NCBI GenBank assembly: GCA_001938995.1 | Contig: MKZN01000011.1 | Location: forward strand, 1-64,000 | Direction of reading: 5' to 3' | Length of the DNA stretch: 64,000 nucleotides | DNA from: Bacillus pumilus | Lineage (GTDB): Bacteria > Bacillota > Bacilli > Bacillales > Bacillaceae | In this document: one piece after another, positions 50,337 to 58,895 of the stretch | Layout: each line of letters opens with the position of its first letter | How positions within the stretch are numbered: position 1 is the stretch's first letter | Made by a program: the position numbers and the translations under genes | Notes under the pieces: generated by a model | The model's database searches: none | Told to the model about the DNA's origin: nothing | What the model saw: the letters and a program-made list of their open reading frames with translations, nothing else

Positions 50337-50648
50337 ATGGGATTACATGTAAATGTTTCATTGAAAATGCATGATGAGACTTTAGATATTATGTGGACCG
50401 TAGGCGAAGTTCAAATAAAACAAGCTGATGGGCAAGTTGTAACTGCGACAAAAGAACAATACGAACAGTATTTAGTGAGTACCTATTCGAAATTGATGGT
50501 TGATGGAGGAAGTACCATTTTCCCTAGATCAGATAGTGGGGTTACTTCTATTGTGCGTTTTTCTGATGTATTAGCAGTAAAGGTTCAAATTTTATCTACT
50601 GATGAAGAGAAAGAAAGCAGTATCCAAGACCACCCCGCTTATAAATAA
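50337..50648 (+). CDS. Hypothetical protein
   Basis: 103 aa from ATG 50337 behind GGGGGTGG. Strand-rich (LHVNVSLKMHDETLDIMWTV). It starts immediately after the ligase stop and precedes the HD-domain gene by 12 bp. Not recognised. Confidence 0.55.
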   Translation: MGLHVNVSLKMHDETLDIMWTVGEVQIKQADGQVVTATKEQYEQYLVSTYSKLMVDGGSTIFPRSDSGVTSIVRFSDVLAVKVQILSTDEEKESSIQDHPAYK

Positions 50649-50660
50649 GGAGGAAACATT

Positions 50661-51305
50661 TTGATTATTACAGTAAAAGGGAAAGACAAAAGTTTAACAA
50701 AAGAAGCAGTCCGAGATTATAAATACACCGCATTTAACTACTTAGATCAGTGTCTTGGACTTATCGGGTCATCTGAGGTAAGGGACTTGGTAACTGCTAT
50801 GTGGGAAAAGGCACCGGATTACTATTTTGTGGTACCTGCCTCTGTATCAGGCAAGTATCATGGCGATTGGTCTACAGATGTAGGTGGTTTAATCCGACAC
50901 GTGATTATGGGAACCGAGGTTGTAGATGAGTTAGCTGATACCTTTGGGCTCAGTGATGATGAGAAAGACTGTGCAGTAGCTGCACTCCTATGTCATGACA
51001 TTCTTAAGTATGGAATTGATTTTGACCACAGATATATTGATATGCACCCATTCATGCCTAGATCCTATTTTGGTTACAAAAACTCTGATGGATATATTGG
51101 ACAAGACCTAGTTTCTCTTGATGCGTTTGAGACTGTCATGAGTGCAATTGAGAGCCATATGGGGAACTTAAAAGAAGGTTCCTGGACAAGTGTGGGTGGA
51201 ATCAAACCAGAGACACCTGTACAAAAAGCAGTACATTTAGCGGATTATATCGCAAGTCGTCCTACACTCGTTTCAACTAGATTCATTAGCGGATTTGACT
51301 ATTAG
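50661..51305 (+). CDS. HD-domain phosphohydrolase
   Basis: 214 aa from TTG behind AAGGAGGAAA. GGLIRHVIMG, ALLCHDILKYG, AIESHMG and HLADYIASRP supply the H...HD...H...D metal-binding set of HD hydrolases. Members act on nucleotides or cyclic nucleotides; placement among replication genes favours a nucleotide-related role. Substrate unknown. Confidence 0.8.
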   Translation: MIITVKGKDKSLTKEAVRDYKYTAFNYLDQCLGLIGSSEVRDLVTAMWEKAPDYYFVVPASVSGKYHGDWSTDVGGLIRHVIMGTEVVDELADTFGLSDDEKDCAVAALLCHDILKYGIDFDHRYIDMHPFMPRSYFGYKNSDGYIGQDLVSLDAFETVMSAIESHMGNLKEGSWTSVGGIKPETPVQKAVHLADYIASRPTLVSTRFISGFDY

Positions 51306-51318
51306 GGGGAAAATTAAG

Positions 51319-51618
51319 ATGTTACTGAAAATATTTATACTAATGTTCATTCTGCTTGTGTGGTGGTTTTTAATCTTAACTATACGTAATGTTATTGATT
51401 TATCATTAGCTGAGAAATTTACACGGGAAGAGGATATAAAAATAGATTCAGTTTCAAAGGCATTAGCAAATTTGTGTTTTTCAGGGTACGGTTTATATAA
51501 GTTAATCACAACAAATTCTATCAAGGAAGCTGTAATAATTCTTGCGGTAATCGTAATAACAAGAGAGAATTTTTTAAAATTCTACAAAAGTACTTTTAAA
51601 AAATTCTTTGGACGGTAG
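51319..51618 (+). CDS. Membrane protein of unknown function
   Basis: 99 aa from ATG 51319 behind GGGGGAAAA. Two hydrophobic segments (LLKIFILMFILLVWWFLIL, and EAVIILAVIVIT) and a basic C-terminus. Not recognised. Confidence 0.55.
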   Translation: MLLKIFILMFILLVWWFLILTIRNVIDLSLAEKFTREEDIKIDSVSKALANLCFSGYGLYKLITTNSIKEAVIILAVIVITRENFLKFYKSTFKKFFGR

Positions 51619-51626
51619 CCTGATTT

Positions 51627-52478
51627 ATGAGAGAAATAAGGCAACTTTCTAACTCAGCACTTGATAGGTTTAGTCAATGCCCTAGATCATACTATTTCCA
51701 ATACCTAGATCCTGCGCGACCAAAACAAGTAGGTACTGAGACGTTCTATGCTGATTTTGGACTTCTAATGCACTTTCTAGTTGAGTTTTATCCAAGGATG
51801 TTGAAGGGGAATGATTTTCCTTTCACGCCTGCGAAAGACCCAAAGCCACACGACATGCAGGGTCTATTAAACTGTTACGGTAACCAGCTTATGGAGAAGA
51901 GAGAAGAGTTGGATGTAGAAAAAATGCTCATGTTGTATGACAGTGCGTTTCCTCTAATTCCCTTCCCTTCTATTGAGAAACGTGACGAGTATTATGCGCA
52001 GGGAAAGACATACATCGAGAACATACCCAACATGGATTGGTCAAAGTTAGTTGGGCTAGAGGTTGAATTTAAGATTGATATTCAAAATCAAACGCGTCCA
52101 ATCAAAGGGTTTATTGATAAGCTGGAGAGAGACGATAAAGGGTTGGTGGTCACTGATTACAAGACATCCAAGCCTTACAGTCCAGCAGCAACCATGAGAA
52201 AGGACCAGCTCCCTATATACGGGATGGCCTGCTTCTTACTATACGGAGAATTGCCTTACAAATACCGTTACGACTTTGTGAGGTTCGGGAAGGTGGTAGA
52301 AGTTGAGATACCAATTGAGCGACTTACCACCGTGTCTAATAACATTAAATTCAAGTATATCCAGATGAGCACATACCGAATTACAAATAAATTCCCTGCA
52401 ATATACCAAGACTTCTATTGCAAAAACTTCTGCGGGTTTACTCATCTGTGCAGTAAGTTCCAGGAATATAATGATTAA
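51627..52478 (+). CDS. RecB/Cas4-like PD-(D/E)XK nuclease with Fe-S cysteines
   Basis: 283 aa. An early cysteine (RFSQCPRSYYF) and a C-terminal FYCKNFCGFTHLC supply four cysteines for an iron-sulphur cluster, as in AddB/Cas4 nucleases. The core has GLEVEFKID, IKGFIDKLERDD and VVTDYKTSK, giving E, D and D-x-K catalytic residues. It should cut DNA ends in recombination or DNA processing. A terminator follows. Confidence 0.88.
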   Translation: MREIRQLSNSALDRFSQCPRSYYFQYLDPARPKQVGTETFYADFGLLMHFLVEFYPRMLKGNDFPFTPAKDPKPHDMQGLLNCYGNQLMEKREELDVEKMLMLYDSAFPLIPFPSIEKRDEYYAQGKTYIENIPNMDWSKLVGLEVEFKIDIQNQTRPIKGFIDKLERDDKGLVVTDYKTSKPYSPAATMRKDQLPIYGMACFLLYGELPYKYRYDFVRFGKVVEVEIPIERLTTVSNNIKFKYIQMSTYRITNKFPAIYQDFYCKNFCGFTHLCSKFQEYND

Positions 52479-52480
52479 TA

Positions 52481-52518
52481 AAAAAAGACAGCCAGCACTT
52501 AACTGGTTGTCTTTTTTT
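52481..52518. terminator. Bidirectional terminator between convergent genes
   Basis: AAAAAGACAGCCAG ... CTGGTTGTCTTTTT, a 14-bp stem with one G-T, T-runs on both strands. Confidence 0.92.
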
Positions 52519-52521
52519 ATA

Positions 52522-53154
52522 CTATTTGCTAAGACCTCTAACAATGTAATTTTTGAATGCATCTCTGCCCATTTTAGAGTGCTTGCCGTCATATGTATCT
52601 CCTGAGCGATTATACAGGGAGCCTTTCGAAAACATGACGTAGTTGCCTTTCCATTCTCTTTTTACTACCGTAGCACTAGCAGGAAACTTCCTTCCGTTGT
52701 CGGTATCCCGTTCCCATTGCTCCCTAGATATAAATTGTCCTTGACTAAGACATACAACTTCTTCTGAGGTGCGTGACTCTTCATATGTACCTAATGGTTC
52801 AATAGGATCAAGCTCTATATAGAAAAACGACCAATTTGGGTTGTTATCTGCCAGATTATAGAACGTAACTCTTTTAGGCTTTATGATGTGTCTTGATCCT
52901 GAAGTTACTAATGTGAGGGTACCCTCCTCGTAATTGTCACCGATTGAGTTATATTCAACCCCACCTGAATTTAAAAAGGTATGATTAAAAGCACCAGAAG
53001 AAAAAATATGATCTAAGACTTCGCGTATTTCACCCATGTCCGTCCATTCTGACTGGAAAGGAATACCCTGCGGGAATAAACTTTCTACAGCACTACTCCA
53101 CTTCAATAGTTGAACCTCTGCATAATCTTTATCCAAAATTTCCACTCCATTCAT
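52522..53154 (-). CDS. Hypothetical protein, lone minus-strand gene
   Basis: 210 aa. Strand-rich (GTLTLVTSGSRHIIKPKRVT, NWSFFYIELDPIEPLGTY) with an acidic, aromatic composition, no signal peptide. Ribosome-binding site weak (TGGAAAAC). It faces the nuclease gene across a shared terminator and is preceded by an AT-rich region. Its orientation in the middle of a 28-kb plus-strand block marks it as a moron-like cargo gene. Confidence 0.6.
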   Translation of the reverse strand: MNGVEILDKDYAEVQLLKWSSAVESLFPQGIPFQSEWTDMGEIREVLDHIFSSGAFNHTFLNSGGVEYNSIGDNYEEGTLTLVTSGSRHIIKPKRVTFYNLADNNPNWSFFYIELDPIEPLGTYEESRTSEEVVCLSQGQFISREQWERDTDNGRKFPASATVVKREWKGNYVMFSKGSLYNRSGDTYDGKHSKMGRDAFKNYIVRGLSK

Positions 53155-53159
53155 TTGTT

Positions 53160-53250
53160 TTCCATTTAAATAGTATTGCTTATTTATCTACAAGTCAATT
53201 CATATATTAATATTTTAATTGATAAGTATACTAATTAATTAGTATACCCT
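53160..53250. other. AT-rich divergent intergenic region
   Basis: Words such as AATTAATTAGTATA and TTGATAAGTATA recur; CTAATTAATTAG is a palindrome. Probably contains the promoters of the 52522 gene and of the 53319 gene (a TATAAT lies at about 53296, next to a C-rich tract resembling the GCAAC motif spacer). Confidence 0.4.
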
Positions 53251-53318
53251 CCCCTGATATTCGATATAACAAAGCCCCTCCTCCCTATAATAATTTCAGT
53301 AACTGAGGAGGCGAGGAT

Positions 53319-54338
53319 ATGAGGACATCGGATATTTTAGATAATCTCAATGAATTAAATAAGAAAAAGGATGAGCTGGAAGAAGTACTTAGCACCACAG
53401 ATTTAGAAGCCCCGCGTACAGTGCTTAATCAAGCACTAGACAGGTGCAACAACAGTATTGATACATTCCTATCATCTGAGTTTGTGCCGGCTTCTACGGC
53501 GCTCTATTTAGTTCCTAGCCCTAAGGAGATTAAACTGGACGGTGGAAACTATGTACAGCTACACATAAAGGCAGTAAAGAGTGATGGGACAAGCAAAGAT
53601 TTAAAGAATGGGATTGATCCCGTCATTCTTTTTAGAGACTTCGACAAAGTTGCCAATAACACAGGGAACATTTTAAATGTAGATGTCTCTCAATACACAG
53701 GACCTACAGCATTCTTTGAGCTAATTAAAACAGACGTAGGCTTTGATATTGATGATGACATTTTTACACAGGGACTGCGCGTATCTCAGAAAGAGGAACA
53801 CCTATATGCTGTGACTGATTTCAAAGGAGAACCTATTGGAATTGAGTTTACTACAGACGATGCAGTGGCAACTGGAGACAATTGGCGCATGGATGTATAT
53901 GTTGGGCAAATGAGCGTGCTTTTCCGTTCAGAAGATGAAACAGTAGCCACTGTAAACGATGTAGGGTTGGTCAATGCTGTAGGTGGCGGCAGCACACGCA
54001 TCATCATTTCTAATGGTCCAACTGAGATCATAGTGCCTGTCTTAGTAAGAGATGATATTGCTCCTGAACCGCCAAGTGTTCTTTTCGTTGAACCATCTGA
54101 GGAAGCTGCTGATGAATACATTATTACCTATGAAGAGAGCCCTGATGATGATGTGGCATACTACAGGCTTTTCCTTGATGGCGTGGAAGTGAAATCAAAG
54201 TTTGTTGATAACCCGATATCCCTTCCTCTTGTCCCTTCGGGAGATGAGGAAGAAACGCATGAAATTACAATGACCGCCGTAGATACAAGTGATAACGAAT
54301 CTGAACTGTCTAACAAATTTATACTCACTATTTCTTAG
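53319..54338 (+). CDS. Ig-like/Fn3-like repeat protein
   Basis: 339 aa, GAGGAGGCGAGG before the ATG. An N-terminal coiled coil (LNELNKKKDELEEVL) leads to strand-rich parts; SEDETVATVNDVGLVNAVGG and STRIIISNG are the signature of a bacterial Ig-like (BIG2) domain, and APEPPSVLFVE...YRLFLDGVEV is Fn3-like. Such domains decorate phage virions and adhere to surfaces, so this is likely a virion protein lying among replication genes. A terminator follows. Confidence 0.7.
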   Translation: MRTSDILDNLNELNKKKDELEEVLSTTDLEAPRTVLNQALDRCNNSIDTFLSSEFVPASTALYLVPSPKEIKLDGGNYVQLHIKAVKSDGTSKDLKNGIDPVILFRDFDKVANNTGNILNVDVSQYTGPTAFFELIKTDVGFDIDDDIFTQGLRVSQKEEHLYAVTDFKGEPIGIEFTTDDAVATGDNWRMDVYVGQMSVLFRSEDETVATVNDVGLVNAVGGGSTRIIISNGPTEIIVPVLVRDDIAPEPPSVLFVEPSEEAADEYIITYEESPDDDVAYYRLFLDGVEVKSKFVDNPISLPLVPSGDEEETHEITMTAVDTSDNESELSNKFILTIS

Positions 54339-54364
54339 AGTCTGCTAATTTAGCAGGCTTTTTT
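54338..54364 (+). terminator. Terminator after the Ig-like gene
   Basis: TCTGCTAA ... TTAGCAGG then CTTTTTTATTTTTT. Confidence 0.85.
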
Positions 54365-54373
54365 ATTTTTTGT

Positions 54374-54407
54374 GCAACTACTTCCCTCACCTACCCCCTA
54401 TTTAATT
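54374..54407 (+). promoter_or_regulatory. GCAAC-N17-CCCTA-TTTAATT promoter-like motif
   Basis: GCAAC (54374-54378), 17 C-rich bases, CCCTATTTAATT. It follows the terminator T-run and precedes the resolvase gene by 20 bp. Confidence 0.55.
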
Positions 54408-54426
54408 CAGAAGGGAGAGATTAGAG

Positions 54427-55026
54427 TTGGCAAAAAAAGAAAAAGTACCTCCAAGGATAGTGACATTAAACCCATCACTACTGGATACAGAAACGGTCCG
54501 TAAGAAGTACCGGTTTATTGTCGCATTTGATCCTTCATTGGACGGTTTCGGCTTTAGTGTGCTGGATTGTTTGCACAAGAAGCAGCCGCCAAAGATTGCT
54601 GAAATGGGGTCGGTTTCAGGTAGGACACCTACTTGGCCAAAAGGAACAACTTATGCAACTAAATTGGCGTTAATTCAAGCAAAAATTAGAGAACTTCGCG
54701 CTAAATACGACCCAATATTCCCTATCGTATTTGCGGAGGATGGTTTCGTAAAATTCAAAAATGATGTCAAAGCGTTATATCGAGTAAGAGGCGTAATGGA
54801 GGCTGAGTTATTGGGCACAGATATTGAGTTCCTTACCCCGTCAGAAATGAAATTGTTCGTTGCAGGGCATGGGCACGCAGATAAAGGTGATGTGGCCAAT
54901 GTGTTAGCTGACGAATTGGGAATAGACGTGTCTGTTTTTGATGGAAATATGGATGCAGCTGATGCTACAGGCTTTGCTTATTACGGATATAAAAAATACT
55001 ACTTAGGAGTGGATATGAATGTCTAA
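54427..55026 (+). CDS. RuvC-like Holliday-junction nuclease
   Basis: 199 aa from TTG behind GAAGGGAG. FIVAFDPSLDGFGFSVLD, FAEDGF and DAADATGFAYYG give the D, E and DxxDA metal ligands of the RuvC/RNase H fold. It resolves branched DNA made in replication and recombination, which must happen before packaging. Overlaps the next gene by 8 bp. Confidence 0.8.
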   Translation: MAKKEKVPPRIVTLNPSLLDTETVRKKYRFIVAFDPSLDGFGFSVLDCLHKKQPPKIAEMGSVSGRTPTWPKGTTYATKLALIQAKIRELRAKYDPIFPIVFAEDGFVKFKNDVKALYRVRGVMEAELLGTDIEFLTPSEMKLFVAGHGHADKGDVANVLADELGIDVSVFDGNMDAADATGFAYYGYKKYYLGVDMNV

Positions 55027-55429
55027 AGAAAAAACAAATCAGGAGCCACCAAAAGAATCGTTACCTACACAAATTGAAAGTGCTGCTTTGAGTTACTACG
55101 AGTGCACGCGACAAATTGCAAAGGCAGAGGACACTAAGGAGCTGCTTAAGAAAAAACTACTTTTTCTTATGAAGGAGATAGATAGCGGCAGCTACGATGT
55201 GGTCTTAGACGAAAACCACAACCTTAAAATCAAAATTAAACAGGTAGAAGTTAAAAAAGTGGACACTGACCAATTGGCCAGCGATCTAGGTATTGCTGTA
55301 TCTAATGCAAATAAAAAAGACGTGCTGATTGACTTTACTGAGCAAGGAAAGCTGACTTTAGAGCAATACAAAAACTACCACTACATGTCACCTGAGCAGC
55401 GGGTCACGATTAGAAAGAATGCATTATAG
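55019..55429 (+). CDS. Hypothetical charged protein
   Basis: 136 aa, lysine- and glutamate-rich, with a helical middle (AKAEDTKELLKKKLLFLMKE) and a strand-rich part (NLKIKIKQVEVKKV). The shape recalls small phage proteins that accompany recombination nucleases. Not recognised. Confidence 0.55.
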   Translation: MSKEKTNQEPPKESLPTQIESAALSYYECTRQIAKAEDTKELLKKKLLFLMKEIDSGSYDVVLDENHNLKIKIKQVEVKKVDTDQLASDLGIAVSNANKKDVLIDFTEQGKLTLEQYKNYHYMSPEQRVTIRKNAL

Positions 55430-55444
55430 AGGGAGGTCATTTAT

Positions 55445-56176
55445 GTGGAAACCTTCGTTTTAAAAGACAACGTGTTGGGTGTGGATATGGAGTATGTAGC
55501 TTCAAATTTAGCCTTAGCCAAAAAAGGAGACAAGATTGTTTTACTTAGATCCTATTTTGACGGTATCCACAGGTCAGGAACAATATTCACAGTAAGTAAG
55601 GAATGCACTAGGAATAAAGGCGATGTCTTCTGTGCGGAAGCCGTATCACGAGCTAACGTAGAGGGGCTAATTAAACTAGACCAATATAACGTACTTCAAA
55701 AAACATCTACAGCCCACATTTCAAATAGCAGGTACTTGTTAAGAAAGCTTCCTGCTTCTTTAGGAGATTTAATAGTGTATCACGATAGTGACGGAGCTAT
55801 CCAAAGCCCCGTATGTACTGTCACTCATTTCAGCGAAGGAAACAATAAGCATAGTGGTGGAGGTGCAGAGGTTTCCGAAGTAGATTTCCCCAACATTGGG
55901 GAATTAAGTGAAGCTGAAAAGTGGCGCTATTATGTCCTGACCCCTCTAGATCCACTACATGTCGGGGTAACTCCGTATAAAGAAGTTCTAAAAGAAGCTG
56001 TGATTAGGGCTGAGCAAAAAGAGCGGCAGATCAAAGACATAGAGACACTGCTTACCATTTTAAATGAAGAAGGTACTGACTATGACCTTGAGTTAAAGGA
56101 AATTGCTCAACGTAATGGATTTACGTTTGAGGAAGACGGAAGCCTAACACGCCGCATTGAGGAGGTAATTCATTGA
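55445..56176 (+). CDS. Hypothetical protein
   Basis: 243 aa from GTG behind GGGAGG. Strand-rich first half (GDKIVLLRSYFDGIHRSGTI, a barrel-like part), helical C-terminus (KEAVIRAEQKERQIKDIETL). Overlaps the next gene by 4 bp. Not recognised. Confidence 0.6.
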   Translation: METFVLKDNVLGVDMEYVASNLALAKKGDKIVLLRSYFDGIHRSGTIFTVSKECTRNKGDVFCAEAVSRANVEGLIKLDQYNVLQKTSTAHISNSRYLLRKLPASLGDLIVYHDSDGAIQSPVCTVTHFSEGNNKHSGGGAEVSEVDFPNIGELSEAEKWRYYVLTPLDPLHVGVTPYKEVLKEAVIRAEQKERQIKDIETLLTILNEEGTDYDLELKEIAQRNGFTFEEDGSLTRRIEEVIH

Positions 56177-56376
56177 AATATTTCATTTTAAACCTACTTG
56201 GAAATTTATCAAGTGCTGTCGGTTCATTTTTCTATGTATTTGTTGTGGTATTCGAAGCAGTCTTTTCATTTTTTGAGGGTTTGTCGTTGTGGTTTGCTGT
56301 TAGGGCAAGTAAGGCTCAATTAAAATCAACGGGCATTAGAGTTCAATATGTCAGAAGAATGAAAAAGTACAGTTAG
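56173..56376 (+). CDS. Small membrane protein
   Basis: 67 aa from TTG behind GGAGGTAA. One long or two short hydrophobic segments (about 3-42), then a basic tail (KSTGIRVQYVRRMKKYS). Not recognised. Confidence 0.55.
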   Translation: MKYFILNLLGNLSSAVGSFFYVFVVVFEAVFSFFEGLSLWFAVRASKAQLKSTGIRVQYVRRMKKYS

Positions 56377-56388
56377 GAGGTATTTCTA

Positions 56389-56688
56389 TTGGACATTCAA
56401 GTTACTCCCGATTACAAAATTGTTTCGGATAGATTAAATATTACTGTCAGGCACTGCTACATGGCTGATCCAACAAAAGCACCCAATTGGAAAGAGAGAG
56501 AAGCTAAAGGTGAATCCCCAGATCCGGTACTATCATTTAAGGATGTAGCGTATTGCCGTACTGTGGAGATGGCGCTTAAATGGATAATGGATCAATCAAT
56601 ACGTGATTCTGAAGCTACCACAATATCGGAGCTATTGAAAGACATCAAATCGATTAAAGTACAGATTGACAAAGTATTAAATACTTAA
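56389..56688 (+). CDS. Hypothetical protein
   Basis: 99 aa from TTG behind AGGAGGT. Helical C-terminus (ISELLKDIKSIKVQIDKVL). Not recognised. Confidence 0.55.
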   Translation: MDIQVTPDYKIVSDRLNITVRHCYMADPTKAPNWKEREAKGESPDPVLSFKDVAYCRTVEMALKWIMDQSIRDSEATTISELLKDIKSIKVQIDKVLNT

Positions 56689-56706
56689 GCTAGTGAGGTA
56701 AAGTAA

Positions 56707-56940
56707 GTGAATTATGATTTTATGACAGAAGACCCTTTTTTGGTTGATATGGTAACTAAATACCCTATTACTCTAGAAGAGATGAAGAATATTTATAACG
56801 CTGCAGGATGTAATAAAAAGCTTGCTTCTGTTGCTGCTAGTTACACGCTCCACTCAGGGGCTGATGCAATTATTTATTGGTTGAATCGCAAAGGTGAGGG
56901 AGGGGCACTTAACCCTTTCATAAACTATAAGGAGGGCTGA
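56707..56940 (+). CDS. Hypothetical protein
   Basis: 77 aa from GTG behind GTGAGGTAAA. Contains a UBA-like helical pattern (LEEMKNIYNAAGCNKKLASV, AASYTLHSGADAIIYWL). It is followed after 3 bp by the next gene. Not recognised. Confidence 0.5.
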   Translation: MNYDFMTEDPFLVDMVTKYPITLEEMKNIYNAAGCNKKLASVAASYTLHSGADAIIYWLNRKGEGGALNPFINYKEG

Positions 56941-56943
56941 TAA

Positions 56944-57468
56944 GTGGATAATCCTTTTGAATGTTTATCTGAGGAACAAGAACAAATGATTTCTCAATAT
57001 GTTGATAGTGCGATTACATCAGTTGAATCCCCTGACCTTAAGCATCTACCCCAATCAGGAGTAATGTTCCCTAACCAGCTCCCAACTGAATGGGATACAC
57101 TACCAGATGAATGGGACAATTTGATGGATACTGTGGGTATCGTGAATTTACATAACCACGAACTCGAAAAATACTTGGAGAAATGGCTTAGGTTACTTGG
57201 GTATGCCTATTGGGTGCGTGGTGTGAGGGAAGGCCAAAAGGCTATTTTAGAGCGTGCAGCATCATATGTGAAAGATTATATATTTGCGCACGCTTCTGGT
57301 AGCCGTGAGCAGAAATCGGCAGTCGCTGGTAGCCACCCACTGTATAAGAAAATTTTGGACGTACTTGTGAAATATGAGGATCGAGTCGCTACATTGGGTG
57401 GAATGGTTTATAAGTGGGAAAAGATTGAGTTTACTATATCAAGAGCGATTTCCCGCAGGTCAGTTTAA
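56944..57468 (+). CDS. Hypothetical helical protein
   Basis: 174 aa from GTG behind AAGGAGGGC. Acidic N-terminal half, helical second half (AILERAASYVKDYIFAHASG). Closes the unit; a terminator-like hairpin follows. Not recognised. Confidence 0.55.
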   Translation: MDNPFECLSEEQEQMISQYVDSAITSVESPDLKHLPQSGVMFPNQLPTEWDTLPDEWDNLMDTVGIVNLHNHELEKYLEKWLRLLGYAYWVRGVREGQKAILERAASYVKDYIFAHASGSREQKSAVAGSHPLYKKILDVLVKYEDRVATLGGMVYKWEKIEFTISRAISRRSV

Positions 57469-57475
57469 TTTCATA

Positions 57476-57525
57476 GCAACTTCAAAAAATCCCTTGCCAC
57501 TACTTAGTGCGTAAGGGATTTTATT
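57476..57525 (+). terminator. Terminator merged with a GCAAC-CACTA motif
   Basis: AAATCCCTT ... TAAGGGATTT then TATTTTG is a terminator. GCAAC at 57476 and CACTACTT at 57498 fit the shared motif with 17-bp spacing, but they overlap the hairpin, so this instance may be chance. Confidence 0.65.
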
Positions 57526-57553
57526 TTGATCTATCTAGGGGGTGACTTTGGAA

Positions 57554-57895
57554 GTGAACCAACCTACTGACTTTGTTGCAGTATACAGTGACTTAATTTT
57601 AAAGAAAATCGTAGCTGGCATAGTATCGAACCGAAAAAAACAATCAAAAGCTGAAGCAATTGCTATGTCTACTGCTAAAACAGCACAGCAAGTTAGGTCC
57701 ATGCGTCATTGGCGGGCTGTCAGTGATACTGAGTTCTATTACAAAGAGATTCGAAAAGGGTTCCATCAAATGCGCGAGTTGGATTATTTGACTAGATGGA
57801 CTCAAAAATTACATCAAGATAGATTTAACTTCTTACACAGCAAGAAATATGTGGGTGTTCTAAAAGACTATATGAGTGTCTACCAGAGGACTTAA
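57554..57895 (+). CDS. Hypothetical basic protein
   Basis: 113 aa from GTG 57554 behind GGGGGTGA (GTG 57542 is possible). Lys/Arg-rich and helical (KKIVAGIVSNRKKQSKAEAI). May bind nucleic acid. Not recognised. Confidence 0.55.
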   Translation: MNQPTDFVAVYSDLILKKIVAGIVSNRKKQSKAEAIAMSTAKTAQQVRSMRHWRAVSDTEFYYKEIRKGFHQMRELDYLTRWTQKLHQDRFNFLHSKKYVGVLKDYMSVYQRT

Positions 57896-57988
57896 TGGGG
57901 GGTGGAATGGTGAATAGAAATCGTGCAGGTTTAGAAGCCGGCCACACCTAGCATCAGTTATACATCCTATGGAGGGAGATTAACCAAA

Positions 57989-58264
57989 TTGATCAAGTAC
58001 ACTGAAGAAAAATTCAAAGAGTTATTGTGGGCCAGGGGTAAAGAGAAGATTGAGCTAAGTAGCATGGATGAGGAATATCTGAGGAATGTACTTAGAATGA
58101 TATATAACAAAAGAGATTATCTGTGGATTTGGTGCAGAGATGTGCGACTGATCAAGAAATACCCTAACCCTGATATTTTTTATACTAGGTATCTTACAAA
58201 AACTCCATTCTTTAAAGCGCTACTAAAGGAAATAACAAAAAGGTCTGAGGAGGAACTAAATTGA
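57989..58264 (+). CDS. Hypothetical protein
   Basis: 91 aa from TTG behind TGGAGGGAG. Charged and aromatic-rich (YLWIWCRDVRLIKKYPNPDI). Overlaps the next gene by 4 bp. Not recognised. Confidence 0.55.
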   Translation: MIKYTEEKFKELLWARGKEKIELSSMDEEYLRNVLRMIYNKRDYLWIWCRDVRLIKKYPNPDIFYTRYLTKTPFFKALLKEITKRSEEELN

Positions 58265-58881
58265 GAAAAGCTCATTTCATTAAGGATACAACATTGGGCA
58301 TAATTCGTGAGTATGCGGAAGTTGATAGAAAGCCAAAAAAGGGGGTACTTCTCTATACACTAGCAGGGCATGACCATTATTTCCGTAAAGGTGAATATGG
58401 AGTTGTTAAGTATGTAGAGAGTGACCTAGTGCATGCACGATTTGAAAGCAATTTTAAAGATAGAGATTGGGCAATTGACAATGGGAACTACAAGGTACTT
58501 GAGCCGACTAACCGCGATTCCTGGATTCAGAAAGCTTTCAGCTCATGGTTGAATCTTCTCCTTGCTGCTGGACAAAACCAAGAGCTGCTTACTACAACAG
58601 AAGGGTTACGAGGTACCGGTAAAAGTACAGCTTTGTTTGATTTTGCAGAGGCCCATAATTTCACCTTACTGGTTAAAGATAGACGTGCGTATAAGGAATT
58701 TTTTGCTGAAGAAGAAAGAAATGTCCATGTAGTCGATCAAAAAGAAGCTGAAAAAGGTTATCTAGACGGTCTTTCCGGCGGTGTAGTGGTAGATGAAGGA
58801 TTTACAGAAGCTGAACTAGAGAAATTGCGTAGCGACAACATCAATACCACTATCGTTACTGGCTTTATACGTAAGGACTAG
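58261..58881 (+). CDS. P-loop protein upstream of recA
   Basis: 206 aa from TTG behind GAGGAAC. The first 85 residues are a strand-rich domain; the second half has Walker A TEGLRGTGKST (about 115-125) and a short Walker B-like VVVDEG near 175. It is only half the length of a full AAA+ domain. It lies 14 bp upstream of recA and is probably co-transcribed with it, suggesting a recombination helper. Family not recognised. Confidence 0.6.
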   Translation: MRKAHFIKDTTLGIIREYAEVDRKPKKGVLLYTLAGHDHYFRKGEYGVVKYVESDLVHARFESNFKDRDWAIDNGNYKVLEPTNRDSWIQKAFSSWLNLLLAAGQNQELLTTTEGLRGTGKSTALFDFAEAHNFTLLVKDRRAYKEFFAEEERNVHVVDQKEAEKGYLDGLSGGVVVDEGFTEAELEKLRSDNINTTIVTGFIRKD

Positions 58882-58895
58882 GAGGTAGATATCTT

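Noticed and set aside
53230..53310. Possible further GCAAC-type motif before the Ig-like gene
   Set aside because: C-rich spacer and TATAAT are present but the GCAAC half is missing at the right distance.
57909..57953. 14-codon frame (MVNRNRAGLEAGHT) behind GGGGGGTGG
   Set aside because: A ribosome-binding site is present but the peptide is too short to support as a gene.
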